NCBI GenBank assembly: GCA_004154925.1 | Contig: QJNS01000713.1 | Location: 18,098-82,097, forward strand | Length of the DNA stretch: 64,000 nucleotides | DNA from: Monosporascus cannonballus | Lineage: Eukaryota; Ascomycota; Sordariomycetes; Xylariales | Direction: 5' to 3' | The notes under the pieces: generated by a model | What the model was told of the DNA's origin: nothing | Seen by the model: the letters and a program-made list of their open reading frames with translations, nothing else | Databases searched by the model: none | Translations under genes and position numbers: made by a program | Shown: one piece after another, positions 1-9,743 of the stretch | How the letters are laid out: each line of letters begins with the position of its first letter | How positions within the stretch are numbered: the stretch's first letter is position 1

Positions 1-1579
1 GCATCATGAGCGGCAGTGTCGCCTCCTCCTGATGGTCGTCCTGCCCGTAGGTCCCGGTTCCAAGCTTGGACTTTCGCGGCGTCGTTGCTGTCGTAGTGGC
101 GGTGACGGTGATGGTGGATTTCGTGGTGGAGGACGAGGCCGTCTTTTGCTTTCTCTCGTTGGAAGCGGTAGCGGCCGTGGTCTCTAGGTGGTGCGCGAAG
201 GCGTTGCCACTGCTGCTGCTCGTCTTCATAGGCTGCCGGGGCGGCGGGATACTACCGGTCGTGGCGGCCGCGGGGAGTCCCCACGTCTTCGTCACCTTAG
301 GCGGCGCCTGCTCCGCCTGTGCGTACATAACCGTAGGGAGGTTCTCGGGGAGCAGCATCTCCGACCGGAACTTGTCGTGCAGCGCGACGAAGCGGCCTGT
401 CCAGTAGGCCGACGGTTGCGCCGTGCGTATCTTGCCAGGCGAGGTGTTGCCTGCGACGGTGCGAATAGAGGTCGTTGAGGTCGACATCCCGAAGCGGCTA
501 TCCATGGTGGAAGAGTCCGTCGTCCCCCTGGTCGACGTGGTTGCGGTGGTGGATGTAGAGGGATGGCGCGAGTCGTTGCGTGTGAAGCTCGCTAGCGAAG
601 ACCGCGAGAGCGAGTTTGTGATGTTGGAGAAGACGTTTAGGGTGCGAGATCTCGGGATGTTAGGTTGTGCCTTCTGCCTTGAGTTGGGCCGCGTCGCCTT
701 GAGAAGCAGTCTGGAGGCAGCTAGGTCGAGGCTGTCTTGTCGAGTATTAGCGATACTGACCTGGGAGGCGGAGAGTGGAATGTTTTCTCTCTGTAGGTGC
801 GATAGTGCTGTTGCTGTGGCGTAACTAGTAGCTATGGAAGCCTTGGGTAGCGGTGAGGCTCTTCGTCCCCCTGGGTGATAGGGTGCTGGCAACGGCAGGT
901 TGCTCGATTTGGATGGCGAGAGGGTTCCTCGCGGAGCTGGCAGGTTGGTGCAAGTTTTAGATGCAGTGATGGACGAGTAGGCCGTCGTGGGATTACTGGT
1001 TAGTGGACCGTCTGTCATGAAGCTTGCTGAGAGCCTCCGAGTGGAATTTGAAGTCGTCGCTGACGGGTGGTGGGTGTTCTGAGGCGGTGCCGGCAAAGCG
1101 ATCTGCGACTCAAGTGATATAGCATTTGCCCGGGGCCCGCTGGGTCCGAGCGAGGCGACGCTTTTCGTCAACTGCGACTTGGAAGGGGAGGGATAGCCAT
1201 AGCTCTGCCTAGCACGGGGTTTATCTCTGTCATTCCGTCCAGTGTTGTTTTGCGAGTCTTGACGCTCTAGCGCGGTTTGTCTATTGCCTTCTCCGGCTCG
1301 ACTAGAACAGGCGGAAAGGGATGAAAATCTATGTGGATGTATGGCTTGGGGGCGACGCAACTCTTTGGAACTCGTCCCTATTTCGGCGTCATGGGGCAAG
1401 CCCCGTCGTTTTCGGGACAAGCCAGTGGGTGTGGGAGTCGGAGGAGAATCTCGACCTGAAGTCATCCTCACTCTACCAGGACTTCGATGCATCTTTGAAA
1501 TGTCGTGCTGCGAAAATGAAGGAATAATAGGAAGGTTCTGGCTGTCAAGACTATGAAGAAAGTGCCCTTGGTGCAGCAT
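1..1579 (-). CDS. Ser/Thr-rich conserved fungal protein, 3' end beyond window
   Basis: The minus strand is open without a stop from position 1582 to the left edge, giving at least 526 residues from the ATG at 1577-1579; alternative ATGs lie at 1490-1492 and 1463-1465. The product is low-complexity and rich in Ser, Thr, Pro and Arg, as in disordered proteins, with a basic stretch near residue 55. One ordered-looking block follows codon ~375, containing AYWTGRFVALHDKFRSEML. I believe similar Trp-Thr-Gly-Arg-Phe blocks occur in uncharacterised fungal proteins, but that is from memory. No enzyme motif is visible. The plus-strand frames here are Val-rich shadows of Thr/Asn/Asp codons. Function unknown; the gene itself is well supported by the long open frame and coding-like composition. 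Confidence 0.72.
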   Translation of the reverse strand, partial: MLHQGHFLHSLDSQNLPIIPSFSQHDISKMHRSPGRVRMTSGRDSPPTPTPTGLSRKRRGLPHDAEIGTSSKELRRPQAIHPHRFSSLSACSSRAGEGNRQTALERQDSQNNTGRNDRDKPRARQSYGYPSPSKSQLTKSVASLGPSGPRANAISLESQIALPAPPQNTHHPSATTSNSTRRLSASFMTDGPLTSNPTTAYSSITASKTCTNLPAPRGTLSPSKSSNLPLPAPYHPGGRRASPLPKASIATSYATATALSHLQRENIPLSASQVSIANTRQDSLDLAASRLLLKATRPNSRQKAQPNIPRSRTLNVFSNITNSLSRSSLASFTRNDSRHPSTSTTATTSTRGTTDSSTMDSRFGMSTSTTSIRTVAGNTSPGKIRTAQPSAYWTGRFVALHDKFRSEMLLPENLPTVMYAQAEQAPPKVTKTWGLPAAATTGSIPPPRQPMKTSSSSGNAFAHHLETTAATASNERKQKTASSSTTKSTITVTATTTATTPRKSKLGTGTYGQDDHQEEATLPLMM

Positions 1580-2198
1580 AGGTTACGGCCGTGACCCGCA
1601 AGCTACTGAGTTCAGAAGCTAATAAATGCCCCTCGAATGTAAATTTCCAAGGTATGGAGTGCGAGCACGAGCACGAGCGTCGTCTGGATATGATGCCGTT
1701 GCTGCGCGTCCTCAAAAAGTTGCTTGCTTGGTGTTGGTAGTTCTGCTCGCGCTACCATGGCAACCCCTTTGACGGGTAGGCCAATACGCGTTCCAAAACT
1801 GCCTCTTGAGAATATACAGGCTGTTGTATGCTTGACCTCTGCGACTGGGCTGACTGAATTGAATTGTTTGTAATTTAAGTAGTCGAACGGGATTGTTGTG
1901 TAAGTAATTGACGTAAACAACTCCAGGTGCTAACCAGCAAGATGATTCCAGATTGACATTCCGGCTCCTGCGACTGACTGGGTAATTCCATCGTTGCTTC
2001 CCTTTCACATTGGCCTTTCCGTTTTACACCTACCGGCAAAACTCTCAATTATTTACTAAGTTAATGCACTCGACAGTAGCTATTCGGATGCCTTTTCCTG
2101 CCAAACAGGGTCCATAATACTACCCGATTCAAACAATACCGTTCCCGGTTTCCCATAACCAGCAACGACCATTTCCCCTTCATCGGCGGCAATAGAGG
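1580..2198. other. Intergenic, no convincing gene
   Basis: Only short overlapping minus-strand frames (1612-1920 and 1712-2008) are present, without a domain, clear intron signals or agreement between frames. It presumably holds the divergent 5' region of the left-edge gene and the 3' region of its neighbour. Confidence 0.5.
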
Positions 2199-2698
2199 TC
2201 ATTGGTGCGATGGGCCTGCTATAGGAAGTAGGCCTTGCATTAGAATCATTCCCAATCGCTGGAAAAACGCATAGACGCTTCCTGATGGCGCAGATCCCTC
2301 GTGTGTTCGTTGCCAGGCTGCGGCCGCGGGTCCTAAACGCCGTCCATCAGTTCTGGTTCCGGCGTTGTCCGTGCACGGAAGGTTTCCCTTACCTCCTGTG
2401 GGCGCAGTCTCGCTAATACCAAGGATCCTCTGCGTGAGGAGAATAGGCCAGGCCGGCCCGAAGAGTAGGGTCAGGACGGCAAGGCCCGCCTTCAACGTCG
2501 CGTCTAGTAGACAAGGGAGGTGGTGAGAAGGCGCGTCGCAGATATAGGGTTAAAGCCCGATTGGCGGCACTTACTTTCGCTCGACGCGAGACTGCGTAGT
2601 TTGAGTAAAATGGTCTTCGCGACCTCCAGGACGCGTTCTATGTCGAGAGAGCGTATGATCTCCATCGCGGATTTGGGGCGTTTCCGGCGATATCCCAT
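2199..2698 (-). CDS. Small two-exon putative membrane protein
   Basis: Proposed join of 2575-2698 (exon 1) and 2199-2503 (exon 2), 142 residues. Exon 1 starts in an excellent context (CCGCCATGG) and begins MGYRRKRPKSAMEIIRSL. The 71 nt intron (2504-2574) has donor GTAAGT and acceptor CTACTAG and keeps the frame. Exon 2 begins with a hydrophobic stretch (AVLTLLFGPAWPILLT), so the product is probably a basic N-terminus followed by one membrane segment and a Gly/Ala/Thr-rich tail. No family recognised. A second GTAAGG donor inside exon 2 might define another intron, so the C-terminus is uncertain. Confidence 0.45.
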
Positions 2699-3036
2699 GG
2701 CGGTTTGTCTGTCTAAGGGGTAGTAATTGGTAGAGAAAAAATCGGCTTACGCGCAGAGAGTATCTAATGTTAAGTCCTTGTTACATACTTTTGAGCCGCA
2801 AGTGGGAGGAAGCAGTGGGCTGAGGTTTTGTATGGTGGGTGCAGTTGGCCCCTTATTTCGAGCAAGTCGGTGAAGCTGGCTGGTCTGGACTCCACTTTTC
2901 TGTTCCTTTTGTTTTGCTCGTCTATAAACACAATGCGAGTCAAATTCACGGTCGGTGTGACCAGGGAAGTCTGACTAAGCATTGCGGTGATAATACAATT
3001 GCGATGCCAAATCTATATTCCGTGCATGCTGATTGT
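2699..3036. other. Intergenic, no gene seen
   Basis: This is the space between the TANGO2-family gene, whose 3' end is at 3037, and the start of the small membrane-protein gene at 2698. Short frames on both strands overlap each other and show no domain. Confidence 0.5.
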
Positions 3037-4059
3037 CTATTTATCCGTACTGGGTACGGTGAATTTGTGCTGTACGTCTCCCTTCCCTCTCTCGATCGGG
3101 TTCCCGTGCGCGTCCCACAGCGCCCTCTCCTTATACGTGATGTTACCATCCCAATCGAAAATAAGTATGGTCTGCCTCTGTGTCCCGTACGCCCCCTTCA
3201 TGAAGAAATGAGCGGCTTCCGGTCGCTCTTCGGCTTCGCTGTCGTCCTCGATCTCGTCAAACGCCGCCTTCGCCTTACCGCTCTGCACCGCCTCGGCCAT
3301 GTCCTTCTTTCCCTCCTCGTCGCTGAACGCGGGGATGAAGACGGACTCCCGGAGAGAGTCTAGGAATTGCGTGAAGGTCATGCCCGTAGTGAGGGGAAGG
3401 GTGTCGTCGTCGAGCACGGCGAATAGCTTCTCTGTGAGCTCGTCCTCGCCGAGGTCCTTGTCGACGGCATCCCGGATGGCGTCCTCCAGCAGTTTCTTCC
3501 CCTTCTTGATCTTCGGCCACTCGGGAGGGTCCGTGAAGATCGTGTTGCTGAGGCCCCAGACCTTGCCCCGCTCTCCGCCTATCCGCGGCACCATGTCCGG
3601 GTGGTCCGCGCGGTTGGAGACGATGGCGAGCGGCTCGATCCTGCCGTCCGCGCGCCGCTTGAGATCGCCGCAGATGAGCGAGAAGCCGCCGACGCCCTTG
3701 ACCATCCGGCTCTCGAGCATCCTATGCACGAAGTCGTCGAGGCCCTCCTCGGGCGGCGCTTCCAGCCACGCGGTCACCATGCCGCCGCGGCTCCGCACGC
3801 CGGAGATGGGGTGCTCCTGGTCGTCCTCGCTCGATTCCCGGTAGTTGGTCAGCACGGCGAACCGCCCGTCCTCGCCGACCCCGAGCCAGGTGCCGCGCTC
3901 GCGCCGGTAGAGGTCGCGCGCTGAGAGGATCTTGTGACCCGACGCTCGGTGGGTCCACCAGTAGGGCCGGCTGGTGGGTCGCAGTACATACTCGTCCCGG
4001 TTGTCGAGGACGATGAGCGCATACTTCGGGTGCGCCGTCGTGACGAGGGCAATGCACAT
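3037..4059 (-). CDS. TANGO2 / NRDE family protein
   Basis: Single-exon frame of 340 residues from an ATG at 4057-4059. The N-terminus MCIALVTTAHPKYALIVLDN is followed at once by the diagnostic Asn-Arg-Asp-Glu (NRDE) motif at about residues 20-23 and an Arg-Pro-Thr segment. Trp-Trp near residue 34 and a GTWLGV motif near residue 56 are also typical of the family. Cys2 is in the position seen across the TANGO2/DUF833 family, which has an N-terminal-nucleophile-like fold. Animal TANGO2 proteins have been linked to Golgi organisation, haem movement and acyl-CoA/lipid metabolism; the fungal role is not settled. An acidic region (about residues 255-275) lies before the C-terminal block GNITYKERALWDAHGNPIE. 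Length is somewhat above the usual ~270-300. No frame damage is visible. Confidence 0.93.
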   Translation of the reverse strand: MCIALVTTAHPKYALIVLDNRDEYVLRPTSRPYWWTHRASGHKILSARDLYRRERGTWLGVGEDGRFAVLTNYRESSEDDQEHPISGVRSRGGMVTAWLEAPPEEGLDDFVHRMLESRMVKGVGGFSLICGDLKRRADGRIEPLAIVSNRADHPDMVPRIGGERGKVWGLSNTIFTDPPEWPKIKKGKKLLEDAIRDAVDKDLGEDELTEKLFAVLDDDTLPLTTGMTFTQFLDSLRESVFIPAFSDEEGKKDMAEAVQSGKAKAAFDEIEDDSEAEERPEAAHFFMKGAYGTQRQTILIFDWDGNITYKERALWDAHGNPIERGKGDVQHKFTVPSTDK

Positions 4060-4140
4060 TGTGAGACGTGTTCAATGTTGCTTCGTTTGATAATTTCAAA
4101 AATTCTTTTTCCGGTGTGAAACAGATGTAGTGTGCCGTGA

Positions 4141-4692
4141 TTAGTTGGTTGAAGTGTTACGGGTGCGTGCGGATGTATTAACCACTACGCACGGCAATTT
4201 AAGCGAACACCGTCCCAGACGTCGCCACTGCCCAGGTTTATCTTCCCAACCGAGGCCTGAACAGTGAGATTCTCGCCAAAAACCGCAAATTGCCATCTGC
4301 TGTCGACTGATCAGTGTCGCCAAAAACCGCAAACTGGCGATGGGACGGGGTATCCAGTGGTCGGCTGACACGTTTTGCTCGGGGGGCTCTACCTTTCTGA
4401 AGTTCATCTGCAGACCGCCTCGTACGATGTGCGATTCCGGCCAAGTTGTTAGGGTGCGGTGATGGGCGGGCGGGATGCGGGTCACGCCGGGCTGGGCCTT
4501 GGTTAGTCTGATCCAGTAAATTACGCGTAGATCTTCTGGGCCTTGCCGTAGGTAGAGCTGAAAACCAAGAGCTGGGCAATCTGTGGGGTCATTAGCCCAG
4601 CGTGCTCCACTACTTGGGTTGAAAGCTACCAGCTGTAGGCAGTTGTCGTTGATGGGTGCTACGGCTGCTAGCACGAGTGGTAGTTGAACCAT
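4141..4692 (-). CDS. Putative secreted protein, hypothetical
   Basis: Frame of 183 residues from the ATG at 4690-4692; the frame extends two codons upstream without another ATG. The N-terminus MVQLPLVLAAVAP looks like a short signal peptide. The rest has no recognised domain, five Cys residues in the predicted mature part and several Trp residues. A 16 bp sequence occurs twice about 46 bp apart near 4273 and 4319 inside the frame, suggesting a local duplication. It lies 81 bp downstream of TANGO2, tandem on the same strand. It could be an unspliced fragment of a longer gene; I cannot confirm expression or conservation. Confidence 0.35.
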   Translation of the reverse strand: MVQLPLVLAAVAPINDNCLQLVAFNPSSGARWANDPTDCPALGFQLYLRQGPEDLRVIYWIRLTKAQPGVTRIPPAHHRTLTTWPESHIVRGGLQMNFRKVEPPEQNVSADHWIPRPIASLRFLATLISRQQMAICGFWRESHCSGLGWEDKPGQWRRLGRCSLKLPCVVVNTSARTRNTSTN

Positions 4693-5331
4693 CCACAACT
4701 ATGTTCCGTGACAGCCATTAATGCCTCTCTATCTTTCTATAACCCGATATAAAACAGCAAATTTTGAATGATAACCCTCTAGCACTTGAATAACTTATAC
4801 ATATACCGTCAAATTTTCGTTAGCCAATATTCGTAGTCGAGCTACCACACAAAAGGGGTTAAACCGTCCATGGCTAATCCCTGGCTCCCGTGAGCAGGTG
4901 CCAAGAAGTGACCAACACATGAAGGAGCAAAAATATGGCACTGCGTCTAGTACTATTACCTCCTTATGGTCCTAATCATCGTATTAGCGTCTAGATATAT
5001 CAGCGACTTAACAGGAGAACGAAAAATTCGCCAGTTAGCTAGAAAGACATCATATAATAAACGTATGCTTAATTCTTTGCCGCTCAGATGCCCCTGTTAA
5101 AGTATTGGTACCTGATACTGTAAAGCATAGGCAGACATATTGATGGAACCTCCCCAAAACCTCGAGATAGGGGCTTCGCCACAGGGCACCCAGACACCGC
5201 CTACCACCCACACCCACTGCCACTTCTTGCGTCCATCATCCTTGATTCACCAGACGCATGTCGGACAGCTCGCTAGGCCACACTGACACTGCCGGTATCA
5301 GTGTTATATACCAAGCATTATCGTGGTTTCC
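4693..5331. other. Intergenic, no gene seen
   Basis: This is AT-richer sequence than the neighbouring genes and carries only short frames. It holds the upstream region of the putative secreted protein and the 3' side of the cysteine-rich gene. Confidence 0.5.
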
Positions 5332-5626
5332 TTAAGCTTGGGTGACACCGTAGTTGTCGGCAGACTCGTTAACCGACCCGGAGTCTTGGTTACAGTACAG
5401 ACCTTTATCTACGGGATCGCGAGAACGTTAGCGGTAATCGTGGAGAGTAGGTCTCCGATCTTATACTGACCCCGGTGCACCCATAGCATGGCCAGCCATT
5501 AACTATGGCGCATGTACAGCAGCATGGGTCATCGTTTCCAGGGCACTGCCTGTGTGAGTCCAAGATGTCCGGCAAAGCCGTGGTAAGGGACCAGCAGAGG
5601 ACTAGAGGGAAGATGAACAATTTCAT
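5332..5626 (-). CDS. Small secreted cysteine-rich protein (effector-like)
   Basis: Proposed join of 5467-5626 and 5332-5408, 78 residues. Exon 1 begins MKLFIFPLVLCWSLTTALP, a strong signal peptide with probable cleavage after Ala17. The mature part has a Cys cluster (CPGNDDPCCCTC, then PCYGC). The 58 nt intron (5409-5466) has donor GTATAAG, branch site GCTAAC and acceptor CGTAG. Splicing replaces an Arg/Ser-rich read-through tail with a tail containing one more Cys, giving eight mature cysteines, an even number that suits four disulphides. The unspliced 73-residue reading has an odd number. Size, secretion signal and Cys content resemble fungal apoplastic effectors or antimicrobial peptides, but no named family is recognised. 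Confidence 0.62.
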
Positions 5627-6527
5627 GATAACGGGGTATATATCTAATCAGAAGTAATCGCTCGAAGCAAAACTCGAAAGGTTTGTGAAGTTAAAACTTT
5701 GAAACAATTAATTATTCGAATGCCTGACATGATATATATATGGCATGGCTACAACGTGAGCGGATTGAGACCGTCCACGGGCTTGACATCAAGCAGGGCA
5801 ATATTTCTGGAGTTGGGGTCACATAACACAAGACTCTACCCCGAGGCAATGAAGGGAGAAACTTCTCTTAAGCCTTGAGATGATTCTTGGATTCAGACGA
5901 AGCGAAACCTTGGAATAGGTGCCTAGGGCGGTTACCACTTTATTGGACACCTAACCGAGAGGTACCCCTTTTTGAATTGGCGATACTGTGTTGTGACGGC
6001 GCAGTGCTATGTACGACGTAACCTGGCAACCTGAATGTTTGCAGCGTAGTAGCATGTCTTGGTGACTGGGTATGGCCGTAAACCTGTACGGGCTTGATGG
6101 ATGGATAAACTATCGTAATGATGGTGTAGAAGCCAGTGAACCTCATTTTGGTGTTAACATCTTATACTAGGATTAACTACCAGTCCGTGCTTCGTACGAT
6201 TTGAATCTTTATAATAATTCGCAACCCCCTGGCATATCCAGACCCCTATTTTGGGGGAAAGATTTGATCAAAACACCACGGTACCAACGAGCAGGATGCG
6301 AGGGTCCGAAGAACAAGAACCGTCTCCGCTTTGGGTTGGCACATGATGTGCATAACTTGACAGGTGGATTGATATTCTAATTTGCCATCCAACCATAATC
6401 CCAATCCCCACATACCGCACCGGTAGTGTGATTCCGGTATTGCTATGTTGGCCCCCGACGGCGTTACCCTGAAAATTTGCCTCTCTGTGTGAGACTCCCT
6501 TCCAGCAAGCCCCTTATATAGCTCCCT
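5627..6527. other. Intergenic, no gene supported
   Basis: A TATATA stretch lies just upstream of the cysteine-rich gene (about 5638-5645). A 68-codon minus frame at 5940-6146 has no domain or splice support and is not called. Confidence 0.45.
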
Positions 6528-6995
6528 TCAAACCAGATTATCCAGCAATGATAGGCCGGCGGTGATTGCTTTTTTTTTCGAGGTGCAACAGGAGGTAACC
6601 TTGCGGCTATCCGCAGGGCTACGTCGCGGTGGCTGTACCGGTGGCTGTGGGGGACTCTTTTCCTTTCTGTCCAGATACCATATCCAAGCGACCTCGCATC
6701 GCGTTCCAAAGTCGGACACTATCCATGCGATAGCAAGCCCGCGCAACAAATGCGGCTCGTAATAGCCGGTCCAGTCACCCTTGTCTTTGTACATGGCGAT
6801 ATGGGCGAACAGAATAAAAAGTGAAACTCCAGACAGGCCATGGTGAGAGCCCGAGGATGAATGAGGTAGAACAAGATGCGATGATGCAGAGGGAGGCGCT
6901 CTGAGTGGACCGAAACTGCTAATGCCTTCGGCTGCTTGTGCGGGCCGATGAGAAAGAGATTCCAGCCAACATGCTGAATAACCAAGTGCGCTATT
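6528..6995 (-). CDS. Doubtful membrane-protein fragment
   Basis: The minus frame is open from 6995 to a stop at 6528, with an internal ATG at 6792-6794. Read through that ATG it shows a hydrophobic segment (GVSLFILFAHIAMYKDKGDW) followed by a Trp/Tyr-rich stretch (YYEPHLLRGLAIAWIVSDFG) and a Pro-rich tail, which looks like coding sequence with one or two membrane helices. No upstream exon joins cleanly: the only GT..AG pair tried near 7025 would be too short an intron. It may be a gene remnant or the last exon of a gene whose start I cannot place. Confidence 0.28.
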   Translation of the reverse strand, partial: NSALGYSACWLESLSHRPAQAAEGISSFGPLRAPPSASSHLVLPHSSSGSHHGLSGVSLFILFAHIAMYKDKGDWTGYYEPHLLRGLAIAWIVSDFGTRCEVAWIWYLDRKEKSPPQPPVQPPRRSPADSRKVTSCCTSKKKAITAGLSLLDNLV

Positions 6996-7540
6996 TCAGC
7001 CAGCTCGTTGTCTAGGATGGCTGGACCTGGCATGGGCTCCCTTGAGTTCTGGCTCGCGGCCTCGCAATTTGGGGTCTTCTTCCTGCTCGTTTTCCTTCTG
7101 ATGTCGTGGTGCGAATGCGAGTCGACGTGTTGTTTTTCGCTCCCATGACGAACACTGGTTGCGGAAGAGTTGATCTCGGCTGCAGCGATGAAGGTTGCAG
7201 AGAACTGATGATCCGGGTATATTGCACAGCTGAGAGCTAGGTGCTAGGAAAGAAGAGCCAGATGATGGAAGGGGGGTGGGTTGGCCAAATAACATCCAAG
7301 ACAGATGTTGTCTGAGAGAGATTGAACACGTCGCTATGCCCTTCTTGATTTCTGTTCCGGGTTCCTAAACTCTAACTCTATCCCGGCCCAACACGTTAAT
7401 CATTCGAACTGCATTACCCCTTCATGGTTAGAGTAACCATAAATCCAGAAGTTCTTTTCAAAAGCCAGGATCGAGCGCATACGGTATATCGGTATCCTTG
7501 TATAAAGAATTCTCAGTTAGTTTATTAGTCATACATACTC
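6996..7540. other. Intergenic or missed upstream exons
   Basis: Two overlapping minus frames (6996-7295 and 7012-7227) are Ser/Pro/Arg-rich and may include a 5' exon of the fragment at 6528-6995, but no splice chain is convincing. Confidence 0.3.
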
Positions 7541-7838
7541 CCTATCTGCGAGTTACTAGGCGAGCCTCTCTTTATTCACTGGCTGCACTCTCTCCCTGCC
7601 CATGGCCAGTCTCCGGGAACCCTTAGTCGAGTCACTAGGCGTACACACTCCTTTTCCACAAGTCACAAGGTCAGCACTCTCTTTCTATTCACGGCCAGCA
7701 TTCAAGAACTCACAGTCAACTTACTATGCGAGCATTCTATTCATTTGTGACCCCATGTGCAGTAACCCTTGGCCGACCCATTATGCTCGCACGCTTTTTA
7801 TCTTTGATACTGATGACAATTCTCCCGGAACGATCAAC
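7541..7838. repeat. Degenerate minisatellite at the insertion site
   Basis: At least four diverged units of about 75 bp are visible. Each carries a version of TTACTAGGCGAGC followed by a CT-rich stretch and a GGCCAGC-like block (near 7553, 7634, 7710 and 7782). Similar pieces continue at 53097-53200 beyond the inserted element, so the hAT transposon landed inside this repeat. Confidence 0.5.
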
Positions 7839-7990
7839 TAGGGTTTGCAATGGCTACCCAATGGGTACCTACGGACTACCCACGACCGTGGGTGGGTAAC
7901 CGTGGGTAGTCTTAGCATTTTTTTAAAAATACCCACGATTACCCATTTATGAACTAATTACCTACGGGTACCCATTGGGTAAAAATTATG
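7839..7990. repeat. hAT left terminus and subterminal repeats
   Basis: After the terminal TAGGGTTTGCA there are repeated CCCACG, GGGTACC and CCCATTGGGTA motifs in both orientations. Such subterminal arrays are usual transposase binding regions in hAT elements. They have kept far more G and C than the interior. Confidence 0.7.
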
Positions 7991-8054
7991 ATAGTATTAA
8001 AATATAACGAACTAAAAGTCTTATTTACTTTAAAAGTAAGATTATTATTAAATA

Positions 8055-8078
8055 CGTACTAATTTGCGTAATAATCGC
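8055..8078 (+). repeat. 12 bp repeat pair in hAT left arm
   Basis: Two adjoining 12-mers, CGTACTAATTTG and CGTAATAATCGC, match the CGTACTAATCCG-like repeat found across the hAT arms. No gene is assigned here. Confidence 0.5.
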
Positions 8079-8237
8079 CCTATTTTATGAACCAAGCAAA
8101 ATTGATTACGAATTGCTTAATTTGGCCAAATTATTTAATCCATTATGCTTTATAAGCTAAACGAATGTACGTTTGGAAGAAAGTTGTTTACGAATGCCTT
8201 AGGGGCAATCGGAAAGATTTTCGGAATACATATTAGT

Positions 8238-8587
8238 TGTGACGGCTATGCGGTTTAACCAACTATTAAACCTTAAGTCGACGGGTTTATGTTGGCAGGA
8301 GTATCGTGGGAATCTGAGCAATAGATACAGTAACGTGTCACGTCTCGTAATGCCAAGGGTGCCTTGGGTAACGATGTTGTATTGCAAGCTGAAGCTATCT
8401 AAACTATGGAAATAATGAGCGTATATATCCTTCTGGCTCACTGGATCACCATCAGTGAGCTGGTGATCCGGCTCACTGGATCACCATCAGTGAGTTGGTG
8501 ATCCGTCACGTGACCTGATCCACATAGTTTTCTTGGCCTTCTCTGCTGCGACCGTTTCTGGAGGCCGTGGCTTGTCAGGTCGTAACA
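8238..8587. repeat. Solo LTR of the C family
   Basis: A 350 bp sequence starts TGTGACGG, ends GTCGTAACA and is flanked by TTAGT at 8233-8237 and 8588-8592. It matches the LTRs of C1 and C2 at both ends (for example the ACCTTAAGTCGACGGGTTTA block) and has the orientation of C1, so its transcriptional direction is minus. It is much less RIP-damaged than those copies. A 35 bp unit containing GGATCACCATCAGTGAGC is tandemly duplicated at 8435-8504. No internal region remains, so it is a recombination-derived solo LTR. Confidence 0.88.
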
Positions 8588-8986
8588 TTAGTACTACTGC
8601 CAATTTCATTTTTCCCTTAGAAGACGAACGAAAAGCGGTTTTTTCGAATTATCGCGTTACTGCATTATTCCAGAACCAAGCCGGGCCAGGAAAATAAGGC
8701 GACCAAAACTTACGAAACTTGCGGGTATTATAGTCGAAGGAAATTACTTTTTTTAATATTTCGGTAACCGTAAGTTGAAAATATGAAGGCGTTTTTGAGA
8801 AATAATTAAAGTAACAAAATTTATATTTCGAATTAAAGCGAAAAATATATATTAATATAAAAATTAATACGTTAATAAAATAGGTAAATAATTAGCTTAT
8901 CGGAATTTGTAAGACCGGAAACGTAATTTGAATTTATCCGCCATCCGGGAAAATAAATTTTTTTAAGCTGTAATATCGGAAGATTA

Positions 8987-9417
8987 TGTTACGTTCAGAA
9001 GGGACTCCACTAGGCCCAAAGGAGGCCCAGGAAGTTGGAGACGCTCGGGATCTCCACCTTCCATCGGATAAACCTCGGGTTTCTATCAATCTCCAGAGAT
9101 ACCAGGAAACTCGTGGACGACAGATACCATGGTCTCTCGAGATCCCCAGAAACCATAAGAGATATAAAGGATAAAAAAGATATATAAGGTTTGGGTTTCC
9201 TATGTAGATAGTTACCTACTTAGTTTTTCGCTCCTTAGTTATCAATCTAAGCTTTTAACCAAAGGCAACTATACCGTTCTTTGATTAAGAGAGGAATATC
9301 TTGAAATTTCCTTAACGAACATATTAAATCATTCCTCGCCTTATTGTTACCTGCAAATCAAGACCTTTTTTGGATACTGTTCATACCTCTAGGTGGATGT
9401 ATGACAGGTTCGTTACA
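8987..9417 (+). repeat. Solo LTR, D type (shares 3' half with A LTRs)
   Basis: A 431 bp sequence begins TGTTACGTTCAG, ends GGTTCGTTACA and is flanked by GATTA at 8982-8986 and 9418-9422. From about 9230 on it aligns with the A-family LTR at 34059-34496, while its first half is unrelated to A or B. RIP damage is light. Confidence 0.85.
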
Positions 9418-9719
9418 GATTAAAGTTTGATAAAATTAATTAAAAGTTTTTTTTCGTTATCCGCTATTTAAAAACGAATATTGGTAAAATAGCAAAAACA
9501 ATAAAAAATAAAGGTAATCCAAGCGTCATTTATTTTTTGGCTACGGATAAAATTAAGAATGCCTAGCTTAATTTTAAATATCAGGTTTTTATTACGTAAA
9601 TAATAAAAGCTTTATTTAGTCTTATAATATAAGATTTATAAAGGCTTTTAAAAAAGTTTAACTTAATAAATATAAGTATAATATAGCTGGTGCTATAAAT
9701 TAAATTAATACGGAATATA

Positions 9720-9743
9720 CGTATTAATTTACGTATTGATTAG
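9720..9743 (+). repeat. 12 bp repeat pair in hAT left arm
   Basis: CGTATTAATTTA is followed directly by CGTATTGATTAG, a RIP-altered version of the 12 bp unit. No gene is assigned here. Confidence 0.5.

Noticed and set aside
66..824. Plus-strand Val-rich frames (66-407, 188-478, 423-824)
   Set aside because: They mirror the Thr/Asn/Asp-rich minus-strand gene that is open across the whole region.
3299..3844. Plus-strand frame of 181 codons opposite TANGO2
   Set aside because: It is fully contained in the antisense of a well-supported gene and is Ser/Pro-rich, as such shadows are.
5940..6146. 68-codon minus frame
   Set aside because: No signal peptide, domain or intron support; likely chance.
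7602..7841. 79-codon frame ending at the hAT junction
   Set aside because: It reads through the degenerate minisatellite, and its stop depends on the insertion junction.
8199..8441. 80-codon minus frame
   Set aside because: It lies within the solo C-family LTR and has no coding support.
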